DNA of 64,000 nt from GCA-2683825 sp965662355 (GCA_965662355.1 CBFIHP010000025.1:1-64000); one strand, 5' to 3'; counted from the stretch's first letter, positions 48,059-57,763 are shown. Numbers and translations: made by a program. The notes: a model not told the origin generated them from the letters alone.

Positions 48059-49111
48059 ATGGGTTCCGCAAGAGTCGCACTAGATGTGATGGGCGGTGAT
48101 TTCGCTCCGGAGGCGCTATTGCAAGGCGCTTTGGACGCCTGTATCTCGGGTCCGGAGAGTGCCATTTCCCACGAACGCGTGCTCCTGGTCGGAGATCAGG
48201 ACCGCATCGAAACCGTGCTCGCCGAGCTCGGGGGCAACCCCGGCTTCGAAATCGAACACGCCTCACAGGTGATCGAAATGGGCGAGTCGCCCAGCAAGGC
48301 GCTGCGCGCAAAACGCGACTCCTCGATCGCTCGCTCGGTGCGAGCCGTGCGCGAGGGGCGCGCCGGTGCCTGTGTCTCGATGGGCAACACCGGAGCCTGC
48401 GTGGGTGCCGCGACGCTGATGCTCGGCACGCTGCCGAAGGTGCACCGTCCCGGGATCGCGGTGACGCTCGAACTGACGGGCAGCCCCGTCACGCTGCTCG
48501 ACATGGGCGCCAACGTCGTTCCCAAGGCGCAGCACCTGGCCCAGTACGGGGCCATGGGTTCGATCTATCAGCGCGACTGCCTCGGCATCGAACAGCCACG
48601 CGTCGGTTTGCTGAACGTCGGCGAGGAAAAAGGCAAGGGCACCGATCTCCTCAAGGAGGCCTTCGCGCTGCTCGAAGCCGATGATCTCTCGTTCGTCGGC
48701 AACGTCGAGGGCTCCGACATCTTCCGCAACGTCTGCGATGTCGTCGTGACCGACGGTTTCACGGGCAACGTCATCCTCAAGCTCCTCGAGCAGTTCGCGA
48801 GCTTTCTGCTGCAGAAAGTGACGAGCGAGCTCACCGCATCGGGAACCCAATGGGGGCCCGAGAGCCTCGGCAACGTCATGCGGGTCATCGACTATTCCAC
48901 CTACGGTGGAGCGCTTCTGCTCGGAGTGAACGGCGTCGTGATCATCGGACACGGTCGTTCCGATGCCAACGCCGTAAAGAACGCCCTCTGGCTGGCTTGT
49001 CGGGCCCTGGACACCAAGGTGAACGAACACATCGAGCAGGGGCTCTCCGAGGCCCCCGCATCTCAGGCCGCGCCTTCCGAGGCCCCGCAACAGACGGAAG
49101 GGGCCAGCTAG
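48059..49111 (+). CDS. plsX: Phosphate acyltransferase PlsX
   Basis: A 350-residue peripheral membrane enzyme that converts acyl-ACP to acyl-phosphate for phospholipid synthesis. Recognised by VALDVMGGDFAPEALLQGALDA at the start, SMGNTGACVGAATLMLG, LLDMGANVVPKAQHL, LNVGEEKGKG and VVTDGFTGNVILK. The last 30 residues are a low-complexity Ala/Pro/Gln tail. It heads the fatty-acid cluster. Confidence 0.97.
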   Translation: MGSARVALDVMGGDFAPEALLQGALDACISGPESAISHERVLLVGDQDRIETVLAELGGNPGFEIEHASQVIEMGESPSKALRAKRDSSIARSVRAVREGRAGACVSMGNTGACVGAATLMLGTLPKVHRPGIAVTLELTGSPVTLLDMGANVVPKAQHLAQYGAMGSIYQRDCLGIEQPRVGLLNVGEEKGKGTDLLKEAFALLEADDLSFVGNVEGSDIFRNVCDVVVTDGFTGNVILKLLEQFASFLLQKVTSELTASGTQWGPESLGNVMRVIDYSTYGGALLLGVNGVVIIGHGRSDANAVKNALWLACRALDTKVNEHIEQGLSEAPASQAAPSEAPQQTEGAS

Positions 49112-49286
49112 GGCTTGGCGCAGGCAACGTGACCGAATCACTGGATCGGTAGCCCGGCGTGCGCGTCGCCTGGGCCCAAAGGACCCGAAAAGGCCCCCAG
49201 CCCCCCGCCCTAGACAGCCCAGGATTCCTACGGGGTTCTCCAGAAGGGGTCTTTGGTGATCGGGAGGAGCAGAGTAGAGTCCACGG

Positions 49287-50276
49287 ATGGTTGAGAGGAT
49301 TCGCGTAGGTATTGCGGGGACCGGACGTTACCTCCCCCCGCGAGTTGTACCCAACTCCTACTTCGAGGAGTTTCTGGATACGTCCCACGAGTGGATCGTG
49401 CAGCGCACGGGTATCGAAGAGCGGCGCTTTGCCCCGGACGACGAGGCGACCTCGCACCTCTCGGCACGGGCGGCCCAGGAGGCCCTCGAGGCAGCCGGCG
49501 TCAAGGCGGAAGAGCTCGACCTCATCGTGCTCGGAACGCTCACCCCCGACTACCTGCTCCCCTCGACGGCGTGCCTGGTTCAGGATCAGATTGGCGCGAC
49601 CAACGCCGGCGCCTTCGACTGCAACTCCGCCTGCACGGGTTTCCTGACGGCATTGCACACGGCTGAGGCCTTCATCGCCTCCGGTCGAGCCCGCCGCGTG
49701 CTCGCCATCGGAGCCGAAAAGCTCTCCAGCTTCGTCAACTTCAAGGACCGCGGCTCGTGCATCATCTTCGGAGATGGTGCCGGCGCGGCCGTGTTGACGC
49801 CCCATGACGAGTGTGGCCAGGGCGAGATCCTGAAGACCACCCTGGGGGCCGACGGCAAGGGCTTCGAGTTCATTCACATGCCCGCTGGAGGCTCCAAGTT
49901 GCCCCCCTCGCAGATCGACCTCTCGGACGACAAGCACTACATCGGCCTGCGAGGGCGCGACGTGTATCGCTTCGCCGTGAAGTACATGACCGAGATGATT
50001 CGCCAGATGATGGAGGGCTACCCCGCGGAGGAGCTCTCCCTGATCGTTCCCCATCAGGTCAACCTGCGCATCATCCAGGCGGCTCTCGAACGACTCGAGC
50101 TCCCCGAGGAGCAGGTCATGATCAACATCCAGAAGTACGGCAATACCTCGGCCGCCACGGTTCCGATCGCGCTCGACGAGGCGCTTCGCCAAGGGCGCAT
50201 CGAAAAGGGCAAGCTCGTTTGCCTGGTGGCCTTTGGCGCCGGACTCACCTGGGGCGGAACACTCCTCCGCTGGTAG
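49287..50276 (+). CDS. fabH: Beta-ketoacyl-ACP synthase III
   Basis: A 329-residue enzyme that starts fatty acid synthesis by condensing acetyl-CoA with malonyl-ACP. The catalytic Cys is C116 in DCNSACTGFLTAL. The histidine is in LIVPHQVNLRI and the asparagine in QKYGNTSAATVP. The N-terminus VGIAGTGRYLPPRVVPN is standard. The 175-base gap to plsX contains several GC-rich inverted repeats and may hold its own promoter. fabD follows after 23 bases. Confidence 0.97.
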   Translation: MVERIRVGIAGTGRYLPPRVVPNSYFEEFLDTSHEWIVQRTGIEERRFAPDDEATSHLSARAAQEALEAAGVKAEELDLIVLGTLTPDYLLPSTACLVQDQIGATNAGAFDCNSACTGFLTALHTAEAFIASGRARRVLAIGAEKLSSFVNFKDRGSCIIFGDGAGAAVLTPHDECGQGEILKTTLGADGKGFEFIHMPAGGSKLPPSQIDLSDDKHYIGLRGRDVYRFAVKYMTEMIRQMMEGYPAEELSLIVPHQVNLRIIQAALERLELPEEQVMINIQKYGNTSAATVPIALDEALRQGRIEKGKLVCLVAFGAGLTWGGTLLRW

Positions 50277-50299
50277 GCGCCCCCCTCGGAGACTTCACA

Positions 50300-51226
50300 A
50301 TGTCCGAAGCTGTTCTATTCCCGGGCCAAGGCGCCCAGACCGCTGGCATGGGGCGTGAGTTCTGCGAGAACTACCCCGTGGCCCAGGGGCTGTTCGAGGC
50401 GGCCGAGGCGGCCATCGATTTTCCCCTGCGCGAAGCGATCTGGGATCGCGGCGACGAGGTCCATCGCACGGACGTCGCCCAGCCCGGCATCCTCGTCACG
50501 AGTGCCGCGATCATCTCGGTGCTGCGCGATCGGGGCCTTGACACCAGCCAGGCTCCGTTGACCGCGGGGCTCTCCCTCGGGGAGTACACAGCACTCTGGT
50601 GCGCGGGGGCCCTGTCCTTCACCGACGCCGTGCGGCTCGTGCGCCTGCGCGGCCAGGCCATGCAGGACGCAAGCGAGGCCATACCTAGCTCCATGACGAG
50701 CTTGCTCGGCGCGAATCTCGAGAGTGCCGAGAAGATCGCCGCCGCGGGCGCCCAGGTCGGGATCTGCTCGGTGGCGAATCTCAACGCCCCCGGCCAGGTC
50801 GTCATCTCGGGTGAAATCGCGGCCCTCGACGCCGCCGAGGCCGTCGCCAAGGAACACGGAGTGAAACGTACCGTACGGCTCGATGTCGCCGGTGGATTCC
50901 ATTCCGAATGCATGCGGCCCGCCGCCGAGCGCCTCGAAAAGGCCCTCGTCGACGTGGAAATCCGGGCCCCCCGGATCCCTTTCTGCAACAACACGAGCGG
51001 GGGTCCGGTTGCGGACCCCGACGAGATCCGCCAGGCCCTGGCTCAGCAGGTGTGTTCACCGGTCCTGTGGGAGAAAACCCTTCGCTGGGCACTTTCCCAG
51101 GGGATCGAACACTATCTGGAACCGGGTCCGGGTAAGGTGCTGGCCGGTCTGATGCGCAAAACCGCCCGCGACAGTGGGCAAGCTGCGGAAGTCCGGGGAG
51201 TGGAAAACCCCGCAGATCTCGAGTGA
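50300..51226 (+). CDS. fabD: Malonyl-CoA:ACP transacylase
   Basis: A 308-residue acyltransferase that loads malonyl groups on ACP. The N-terminal LFPGQGAQTAGMG, the nucleophile elbow GLSLGEY with S92, and the catalytic histidine in DVAGGFHSECM are all present. It ends with YLEPGPGKVLAGLMRK. The gene after it is acpP; the fabG normally found in this position is missing. Confidence 0.97.
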   Translation: MSEAVLFPGQGAQTAGMGREFCENYPVAQGLFEAAEAAIDFPLREAIWDRGDEVHRTDVAQPGILVTSAAIISVLRDRGLDTSQAPLTAGLSLGEYTALWCAGALSFTDAVRLVRLRGQAMQDASEAIPSSMTSLLGANLESAEKIAAAGAQVGICSVANLNAPGQVVISGEIAALDAAEAVAKEHGVKRTVRLDVAGGFHSECMRPAAERLEKALVDVEIRAPRIPFCNNTSGGPVADPDEIRQALAQQVCSPVLWEKTLRWALSQGIEHYLEPGPGKVLAGLMRKTARDSGQAAEVRGVENPADLE

Positions 51227-51250
51227 TCCCCAGGTACCCTCTCGGGGATC
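51225..51250 (+). terminator. Hairpin overlapping the fabD stop
   Basis: GATCCCC and GGGGATC form a 7-bp stem with a 12-base loop, beginning in the TGA. There is no U-run, so it is more likely an attenuating or processing hairpin than a full terminator. It fits a break between fabD and the separately promoted acpP. Confidence 0.4.
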
Positions 51251-51276
51251 AACCCAAGTATTCACGGTAGGCGAAA

Positions 51277-51305
51277 TTGCATCGTCTCTACCACCTCGAT
51301 ATAGT
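51277..51305 (+). promoter_or_regulatory. Sigma-70-like promoter for acpP
   Basis: TTGCAT, exactly 17 bases, then TATAGT. The -10 box ends 50 bases before the acpP ATG. It is the best canonical promoter in the window and would let acpP be expressed far above its neighbours. Confidence 0.55.
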
Positions 51306-51355
51306 CCCCCGAACTTACGCCCCGGGCCACTGGGAGCCGAAATCCCATCCTCGCC

Positions 51356-51613
51356 ATGAGTGAAGACACGACCATGACGAACCCTTCGATTGAAGAGCGC
51401 GTGACCCGCATCGTCTGCAACCAGATGGGTACCTCCCCGGAGAAGGTCAAAACCGAGACTTCCTTCGTGAATGACCTCGGCGCGGACTCGCTCGACACCG
51501 TCGAGCTAGTAATGGAATTCGAAGACGAGTTCGAGATCTCGATCCCCGATGAGGACGCCGAAAAGATTCAAACGGTCGGCGCCGCCGTCGAGTACATCAA
51601 AGCCAAGTCCTGA
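51356..51613 (+). CDS. acpP: Acyl carrier protein
   Basis: An 85-residue acidic carrier. The phosphopantetheine site is S45 in NDLGADSLDTVELVMEFEDEF. The N-terminus may begin at residue 7 (ATG 51374), which would give a more usual 79 residues. A likely private promoter lies upstream. fabF follows after a 226-base spacer with no further gene. Confidence 0.96.
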   Translation: MSEDTTMTNPSIEERVTRIVCNQMGTSPEKVKTETSFVNDLGADSLDTVELVMEFEDEFEISIPDEDAEKIQTVGAAVEYIKAKS

Positions 51614-51839
51614 TAAGCCCGGACAGGCGGGGGCAGGTCGAAGCGCGAGCACTGCTCGCACGGACGGGTCCCAGCCGATGGGCTCTGTTGCCCTCGCGGA
51701 TCTCGAAGGAGCCCTCGGACCGACCGCACAGGCACGAACCTCCCCTGGGCTTTCGTGGGCCGGCGGTTTTCCCGCTCGTTCTCCCCGGAAGACTCGGGGT
51801 CTCTCCTCCCGTGGGCATCTGCCCTGACAGGAACCAGTA

Positions 51840-53081
51840 ATGCGCCGAGCAGTGATTACCGGCCTTGGAACGGTCAACGCCCTGGGGGCCGACGTCAAAT
51901 CGTCGTGGCCCCGCATACTGGGCGGTGAGAACGGCATTGCCAAGATCAAGAATTTCCCCGCGGATCACCTGCCCGTGTACATCGCGGGCGAGGCCGATTG
52001 GGACGTCACCGAGACGTTCCAGGGCCCGAATCTGCGCAAACTCGATCGGTTCACGATGCTGGCCCTCAAGGCCGCGGAGGAGGCCATTGCCGATTCCGGC
52101 CTCGATATCGAGGCTCTCAGCGAGGACGAGCGCGAGCGCTTCGGAGCCATTGTCGGCACCGGTATCGGCGGAATCAGCGGGATCGAAGAGCAGCACCTGG
52201 TGCTCCAGGAACGTGGCCCGCGGCGCGTGACCCCGCACTTCATCCCCAAGATCATGGCCAACGCCTGCTCCGGCCAGATCGCGATCCAACACGGCCTCTT
52301 GGGCACGGCCTTCACGACCTCCAGCGCTTGCGCGTCCTCGGGACACGCCGTCGCCATGGCCCTGGCGGCCATTCGCTCGGGCGAAGCGGACCGCGTCTTG
52401 ACCGGTGGGGCCGAGGCGGCGACGACGCCTCTGTCCATCTCGGGCTTCGCTTCGGCCAAGGCCCTCTCCACGAAGAACGACACCCCGGCAGAGGCCTGCC
52501 GGCCCTTCGACATGAACCGCGACGGGTTCGTCATGGGCGAGGGGGCTGGGATCCTGATCTTCGAAGAGCTGGAAGCCGCCAAAAAGCGCGGTGCGCGGAT
52601 CTATGCCGAGGTCAAGGGCTACGGCTCGACCGACGACGCCTACCACATCACGGCGCCCAAGCAGGACGGAACGGGCCCGGCCCGGGCCTTCCGCCTGGCC
52701 CTGAAGATGGCCGGGGTCGACCCTGAGAGCATCGGCTACATCAATGCCCACGGGACCTCGACGCTCTACAACGACGCTATCGAGACGACGGCGATCAAGA
52801 GCACCTTCGGCGAGCACGCGAAGAAGCTGGCCATCTCCTCGACGAAGTCCATGATCGGCCACCTCCTGGGGGGCTCGTCGGCGGTCGAGCTCGTCTACAC
52901 GGCGCTCTCGATCCACGAGTCCAAGGTGCACCCCACGCGCAACCTCGAGACCCCGGATCCTGCCTGCGACCTGGATTACGTGCCCGGAGAGGCCCGTGAG
53001 CTCAGGATTCAGAATGCCCTGTCGAACTCCCTGGGCTTCGGTGGGCACAACGTCTCGATCTGCATCGGCCAGCTCGACTGA
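51840..53081 (+). CDS. fabF: Beta-ketoacyl-ACP synthase II
   Basis: A 413-residue chain-elongating condensing enzyme. The nucleophile is C164 in TTSSACASSGHA. The two histidines are in INAHGTST and SSTKSMIGHLLGG. RRAVITGLGTVNALG begins the thiolase fold. It closes the fab cluster. Confidence 0.97.
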   Translation: MRRAVITGLGTVNALGADVKSSWPRILGGENGIAKIKNFPADHLPVYIAGEADWDVTETFQGPNLRKLDRFTMLALKAAEEAIADSGLDIEALSEDERERFGAIVGTGIGGISGIEEQHLVLQERGPRRVTPHFIPKIMANACSGQIAIQHGLLGTAFTTSSACASSGHAVAMALAAIRSGEADRVLTGGAEAATTPLSISGFASAKALSTKNDTPAEACRPFDMNRDGFVMGEGAGILIFEELEAAKKRGARIYAEVKGYGSTDDAYHITAPKQDGTGPARAFRLALKMAGVDPESIGYINAHGTSTLYNDAIETTAIKSTFGEHAKKLAISSTKSMIGHLLGGSSAVELVYTALSIHESKVHPTRNLETPDPACDLDYVPGEARELRIQNALSNSLGFGGHNVSICIGQLD

Positions 53082-53178
53082 TCCGTGCCACCGGCTTCTG
53101 ATACGCACCCTGGCGACAACGAGGGGAGCTGCGTAGAATCGGTTATTCCCCCTAAAACCAGAGAATCGGAGCTGCCCT

Positions 53179-53529
53179 TTGCACCGTAAGTTCCAAGAGA
53201 TCCTGCATTCTTACAAGCGTGACGTCTTCCAGATCGAGCACCATCAGAAGGACGTCGAAAGTATCGCCCAGGAGTGCATGGACATCTGCGAAGATGTCCT
53301 GGCGAAGAAGTACCACTACCACTTTCACAAGCTCCCGGATGCGGACCGCGCTGAGATCATCAACATGATCAACAACTACACGCGCGAAGCCATCCTGCCC
53401 CCGGTCGTCGAATCGATGGTCGAGCGACACGTGCTCCTCGAGCGGCGCGTCGAAGCCCTCGAATCGATGATCGCCCAGATGCTCGAGGTCCTTTCGGACC
53501 CGCCCTCGATCGGCCTCAAGACGGGCTGA
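53179..53529 (+). CDS. Small conserved-looking helical protein, function unknown
   Basis: A 116-residue mostly helical, strongly charged protein. It starts from TTG 53179, with a GGAG about eight bases upstream. There is a His/Tyr-rich patch, KKYHYHFHKL, and a C-terminal helix EALESMIAQMLEVL that may dimerise. I do not recognise it. It sits between fabF and an MDR dehydrogenase on the same strand. Confidence 0.55.
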   Translation: MHRKFQEILHSYKRDVFQIEHHQKDVESIAQECMDICEDVLAKKYHYHFHKLPDADRAEIINMINNYTREAILPPVVESMVERHVLLERRVEALESMIAQMLEVLSDPPSIGLKTG

Positions 53530-53551
53530 GTCAGGCGACAGCCTTCTCCCC

Positions 53552-54508
53552 GTGCGCGGCCTCTGGATCCAAGACCGAGATGTCACGTACCGCGAGGATC
53601 TACCGGTCCCCGAGTCTTCGACGTCGGGCGCTCGGCCAGGCAGGGTGCGCATCGATGTGACCCTCGCCGGAATCTGTGCGACGGATCTCGCCCTGCAGCA
53701 GGGCTACATGAACTTCCGGGGTGTGCCCGGTCATGAGTTCACGGGCATCGCCCGCGAGGGCAAGTTCAGCGGCCGGCGCGTGGTGGGCGAGATCAACGCC
53801 GCTTGCGGTGTTTGCGCCCTGTGCGCCCGCGGCCTTGGGCGTCATTGCCCGGAACGCAGCGTGCTCGGCATCTTGCGGCACTCCGGAGCCTTTGCGGAGA
53901 CGCTCTCGTTACCAGAGGGGAACCTGCATCCCATCCCCGAACACGTCTCGGACGAGGAAGCGGTCTTCACCGAGCCCCTCGCGGCCGCCCTCGAGATACT
54001 CGAACAGCTCGATATCGGGGCCTTCGAAACCCGGCTCGTGATCGGCGATGGCCGTCTAGGGCTCCTCTGCGCCCAGGCCCTCGGACTCGATGGGGGAGAG
54101 GTCGATCTGGTCGGACGACACCCCGAACGTGGAGAGGCCCTGCCACTGCGCATTCGCCACCGCGGCAATCCGGATCGGCTGGAGCGCTACGATCTCGTGG
54201 TCGAGGCCACCGGCGCTCCCGAGGTACTCCCGCGTGCCCTGGCCGCGACCCGGCCACGTGGCACCCTCGTGTTGAAGACCACCGCCGCGGCGGCCCCGAA
54301 TCTGGACCTGTCCCCCCTCGTGGTGGATGAAATCACCCTGCTCGGATCGCGCTGTGGCCCCTTCGACAAGGCCCTTCGCGTCCTGGCCGCGCAGCAGGTC
54401 GTCGTCACCCCCTGGATCGCTGCACGCCATCCCCTGCGCGAAGGTCCCGCCGCCTTCGCCAAGGCCGCCCAAAAGGGGGTCTTGAAGGTCCTGCTCGATC
54501 CCTCCTGA
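53552..54508 (+). CDS. Zinc-dependent alcohol dehydrogenase family protein
   Basis: A 318-residue MDR enzyme. The catalytic zinc ligands are the Cys in LAGICATD and the His-Glu in PGHEFTG. The structural zinc lobe is CGVCALCARGLGRHC. The cofactor fold LVIGDGRLGLLCAQALG lacks the usual GxGxxG pattern but occupies the right place. It is shorter than typical (about 340). GTG start at 53552, 22 bases after the preceding stop. Substrate unknown; probably a polyol. Confidence 0.85.
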   Translation: MRGLWIQDRDVTYREDLPVPESSTSGARPGRVRIDVTLAGICATDLALQQGYMNFRGVPGHEFTGIAREGKFSGRRVVGEINAACGVCALCARGLGRHCPERSVLGILRHSGAFAETLSLPEGNLHPIPEHVSDEEAVFTEPLAAALEILEQLDIGAFETRLVIGDGRLGLLCAQALGLDGGEVDLVGRHPERGEALPLRIRHRGNPDRLERYDLVVEATGAPEVLPRALAATRPRGTLVLKTTAAAAPNLDLSPLVVDEITLLGSRCGPFDKALRVLAAQQVVVTPWIAARHPLREGPAAFAKAAQKGVLKVLLDPS

Positions 54509-54552
54509 GCCTCGCGTTGGAACGCCGGGGCGAGGTGGGTAGGCTTCTACCC

Positions 54553-55953
54553 ATGGTGGAGCTCTCCAAGGAACTGTCGAACACCCTGGGCGATGCAGGG
54601 CAAGAGCACGTCTTCGAGTATCTGGATCGACTCGCGGGGCAGGCGCGGACCCGCTTGATCGACGTCCTCGCCGGCGTGGATTTTGATCTGATGGCCGAGC
54701 TCGCAGCACTCGCGAAGAAGCCCCTCGATGGGAGCGAAAAGAAGCTCGAACCGCCCGAGCTCTTTCGGCTCGATCGAAGCCCCGCCGATGAGAAGAGCGC
54801 AGCGAGTGCGATCACCCTTGGCGAAGAGCTCTTTGCCGCCGGGAAGATCGGCTTCGTGCTGGTCGCCGGCGGCCAGGCCTCGCGCCTCGGATACGATGCG
54901 CCGAAGGGCGACTACCCCGTGGGCCCCGTCACCCAACGCACACTGTTTGCGTATCACGCGCAACGGCTCCAGGCTGCCAAGCAGCGCTACGGCAAGGAGC
55001 CCTTCTGGTACGTGATGACCTCGCCGGCGAACGACGCAGCCACGCGCGAGATCTTTCAGCGCAACGAGTACTACGGACTCGATCCCGAGAGCGTCTTCTT
55101 CTTCAGCCAGGAGATGCTGCCGGCACTCGATACCAACGGACGGGTGCTCTTCACGACGCCCGCAACTCTTTTTCTGGCGCCGAACGGTCACGGGGGATCG
55201 CTCCTGGCGCTGCAGCGCTCTGGCGCGCTCGCACACATGCGCGAACGGGGCATCGAGGAGGTTTCCTACTTCCAGGTCGACAACCCCCTGGCGCGCCCGG
55301 CCGACCCGCTCTTCGCCGGCCTGCATGTGCGAGGGGCTTGCGGCATGTCGAGCAAGGTCGTCAAGAAACGCGCCGCCGGTGAAAAGGTTGGCGTCCTCGG
55401 ACACATCGACGGCAAGCTCGGTTGCATCGAATATTCCGATCTTCCCGACGATCTGAAGAGCGCCCGTGACGCAAACGGCGAACTGTCCTTCCGGGCCGGC
55501 AACATCGCCGCCCACATGTTGCGCGTTTCCTTCGTGGAAGAGCTGACCCGCGAGCGCCTGGAACTGCCCTGGCACGTGGCCCGCAAGCGCATGAAGGCGG
55601 CAGCCCCTGACGGAACGCTCGCGGAACGCGACGGGTTCAAGTTCGAGACCTTCGTCTTCGACGCTCTCGCTTACTCGAAGGCGAGCGTCACCCTCGAGGT
55701 CGAGCGTACCGAGGAGTTCAGCCCCGTGAAGAACGCCGATGGATCCGACTCGCCTGCTTCGTGCCGCGCGGATCTGTGTGCCTTGTTCGCTCCTTGGGTG
55801 GCGGCCGTTGGCGACGAGCTCCCAGCGCTGGACGAGGCCGGCAACCCGCCGATCGAGATCGATCCGCGGGTGGCCGAATCCCAGGCCGAATTCTTGGCCC
55901 GGACCGATCGCAAGCTGCGGCAGCACGACGGCGGCGTCGTGTATGAGCCCTAG
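54553..55953 (+). CDS. UAP-type UDP-sugar pyrophosphorylase
   Basis: A 466-residue nucleotidyltransferase that makes UDP-sugars from UTP and a sugar-1-phosphate. The nucleotide loop is FVLVAGGQASRLGYDAPKGDYPVG (101-124). A block typical of UDP-N-acetylglucosamine pyrophosphorylases is YFQVDNPLARPADPLFAG. The protein resembles the eukaryotic UAP1 family and its bacterial relatives rather than GlmU. UDP-GlcNAc is the likely product, but UDP-glucose or UDP-galactose cannot be excluded. It sits directly before ddl, consistent with envelope precursor supply. Confidence 0.88.
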   Translation: MVELSKELSNTLGDAGQEHVFEYLDRLAGQARTRLIDVLAGVDFDLMAELAALAKKPLDGSEKKLEPPELFRLDRSPADEKSAASAITLGEELFAAGKIGFVLVAGGQASRLGYDAPKGDYPVGPVTQRTLFAYHAQRLQAAKQRYGKEPFWYVMTSPANDAATREIFQRNEYYGLDPESVFFFSQEMLPALDTNGRVLFTTPATLFLAPNGHGGSLLALQRSGALAHMRERGIEEVSYFQVDNPLARPADPLFAGLHVRGACGMSSKVVKKRAAGEKVGVLGHIDGKLGCIEYSDLPDDLKSARDANGELSFRAGNIAAHMLRVSFVEELTRERLELPWHVARKRMKAAAPDGTLAERDGFKFETFVFDALAYSKASVTLEVERTEEFSPVKNADGSDSPASCRADLCALFAPWVAAVGDELPALDEAGNPPIEIDPRVAESQAEFLARTDRKLRQHDGGVVYEP

Positions 55954-55994
55954 CCCGATCACGACCCTCACCGCAACGAAGAAGATCCGCACCC

Positions 55995-57086
55995 GTGACC
56001 GGCATGCAGCCATCGATAGCACCTTTGAACCAAGCTCCGCTCCCGAGCCTCTCCCAGGCCCGCGTTGCGGTGCTCTATGGGGGCACGTCGGAGGAGCACG
56101 AGGTCTCGCTCGAGAGCGGCCAGGGGATGTTGAACGCACTGCGTGCCACGACGGGTGTATCCGGCTGCGCTTCCCGCGTGGAAGGGATCGAGATCACGAA
56201 AAGCGGCGGCTGGAAGCTCGCCCTCGACGAGCCGCCCCTGGCGCTGACGGAAGCCCTCGGGCAGCTCCAGGAGTTCGATCTCTGCGTCCTCGGATTGCAC
56301 GGCGGATATGGCGAAAACGGGCAAGTGCAAGCCCTGCTCCAGGCCTTGCAAATACCCTTCACCGGCAGTGGCGTGGCCTCGTCCGCGATCTGTATGGACA
56401 AGCTTCTGACCCGCTCGGTCGTCTCTGCCGCAGGGCTGCGGATCGCGGCCGGTGTCGAGGTCACACAGGAGGCCTGGCGGGCGAGTGGAGACCTCCACCT
56501 GGGTGCCCTCGGCCCCTTGCGAAGCGATGGGGGCTGGGTCGTGAAGCCAAGACGTGGTGGCTCGTCGCTCGGCATGTCCATTCTCCAGGGTCTCGACGAA
56601 GACTGCGAGCCTCTCGCCCGAGCCCTCGAGGCGGGCTTCCGCGTCGATGCGTCCGTCCTCGTGGAAGAGTTCGTCTCCGGTATCGAAGTCAGCGTCGGCG
56701 TACTCGATTTTCAGGGTTCCGTTGCGAATGCCCTGGCTCCGGTCGAGATCACACCGCGCGCGGGACGCTTCTACGACTATGAGGAGAAGTACTCCGAAGA
56801 AAGCGCCCGCCTGACATGCCCGCCACGCAGCTTGAGCGAGAGCCGCTGCGAACGGCTGCAGGGGTTGGCCGTAACGGCGCATAAGGCCCTCGGATGCGAG
56901 GGGTATTCGCGCAGCGACTTCATCGTTCCGGACGAAGGCGACCCCGTGTTTCTCGAGACCAATACCCTGCCGGGCATGACCTCGCACTCGCTCCTGCCTT
57001 GCGAGGCGCAGTACGCCGGCATGGACTACCAGGCCCTCTGTCTCGCCATCGCCCGCGATGGGCTCGCCCGCGGGGCCCGCTCTTGA
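55995..57086 (+). CDS. ddl: D-alanine--D-alanine ligase
   Basis: A 363-residue ATP-grasp ligase making the D-Ala-D-Ala end of the peptidoglycan stem. VAVLYGGTSEEHEVSLESG opens the domain. The ATP region is VVKPRRGGSSLGMS, and the metal and substrate end is FLETNTLPGMTSHSLLP. GTG 55995, or the ATG three codons later, is the start. Its stop overlaps the TTG of dapB as TTGA. Its presence supports a peptidoglycan wall. Confidence 0.95.
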   Translation: MTGMQPSIAPLNQAPLPSLSQARVAVLYGGTSEEHEVSLESGQGMLNALRATTGVSGCASRVEGIEITKSGGWKLALDEPPLALTEALGQLQEFDLCVLGLHGGYGENGQVQALLQALQIPFTGSGVASSAICMDKLLTRSVVSAAGLRIAAGVEVTQEAWRASGDLHLGALGPLRSDGGWVVKPRRGGSSLGMSILQGLDEDCEPLARALEAGFRVDASVLVEEFVSGIEVSVGVLDFQGSVANALAPVEITPRAGRFYDYEEKYSEESARLTCPPRSLSESRCERLQGLAVTAHKALGCEGYSRSDFIVPDEGDPVFLETNTLPGMTSHSLLPCEAQYAGMDYQALCLAIARDGLARGARS

Positions 57087-57763
57087 GCCTGCGCCTTCTC
57101 GTCAACGGAGCGGACGGTCGCATGGGTCGCTTCGCGTCTTCACTGCTGTCCGGGCTTCTGGAAGTGGACGAGGTCCTTCAGGCCCGACGTCCCGGCGAGC
57201 TCGTCGAGCTCGTGGGCAAACACGACATCGCGATCGGGTTCGACTTCACCGTCGCCGGTCTGGGCCTGACGCATGGTCGCACGATGCTGGAGGCGGGTGT
57301 GCGCCCGGTGATCGGGACCAGTGGAGTCTCACCCGAGCAAGCGAGCGAACTCGACCACCTGGCCCGCGAACTGGGACTCGGAGGGATCGTGGTCCCCAAC
57401 TTCAGCCTCGGCATGGCCTGCTTGCAACGGGCCGCGCGCACCCTCGCAGGTAGCTTCGCAAAGGCCGAGATCCTGGAGCGGCATCACGACAGAAAGCGCG
57501 ACCGCCCCTCGGCCAGCGCACTTCACACGCGCGCGCTCCTGCAGGCCGCGGGCCTGGACGAAGTACCGATCCATTCCGTGCGCTTGCCTGGACTCTATGC
57601 ACATCACGAACTCATCTTCGGCGGGCCGGGTGAGACCGTCACCCTGGCCCACGACATGTCGGGACCCGAGGCCTTTGGGCCGGGGATCAAAGCGGCACTG
57701 GGCCATGTGCTGGAGGCCGACGGCGTGGCCTTCGGTTTGGAGGCGGTGCTCGCCTCCGAGTAG
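57083..57763 (+). CDS. dapB: 4-hydroxy-tetrahydrodipicolinate reductase
   Basis: A 226-residue enzyme of the lysine/diaminopimelate pathway. The NAD(P)H loop is LLVNGADGRMGRF. The catalytic and substrate motif is ERHHDRKRDRPSASALHTR, where the family has HH-x-x-K-x-D-x-P-S-G-T-A. The Gly-Thr part of the motif is Ala-Ser here. It is about 20-40 residues shorter than typical DapB. Start TTG by TTGA overlap with ddl. Diaminopimelate and D-Ala-D-Ala synthesis are thus coupled. Confidence 0.88.
   Translation: MSLRLLVNGADGRMGRFASSLLSGLLEVDEVLQARRPGELVELVGKHDIAIGFDFTVAGLGLTHGRTMLEAGVRPVIGTSGVSPEQASELDHLARELGLGGIVVPNFSLGMACLQRAARTLAGSFAKAEILERHHDRKRDRPSASALHTRALLQAAGLDEVPIHSVRLPGLYAHHELIFGGPGETVTLAHDMSGPEAFGPGIKAALGHVLEADGVAFGLEAVLASE

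Noticed and set aside
51597..53108. 503-codon minus-strand frame opposite fabF
   Set aside because: Antisense shadow of fabF.
54547..56139. 530-codon minus-strand frame opposite the pyrophosphorylase
   Set aside because: Antisense shadow of a clearly recognised gene.
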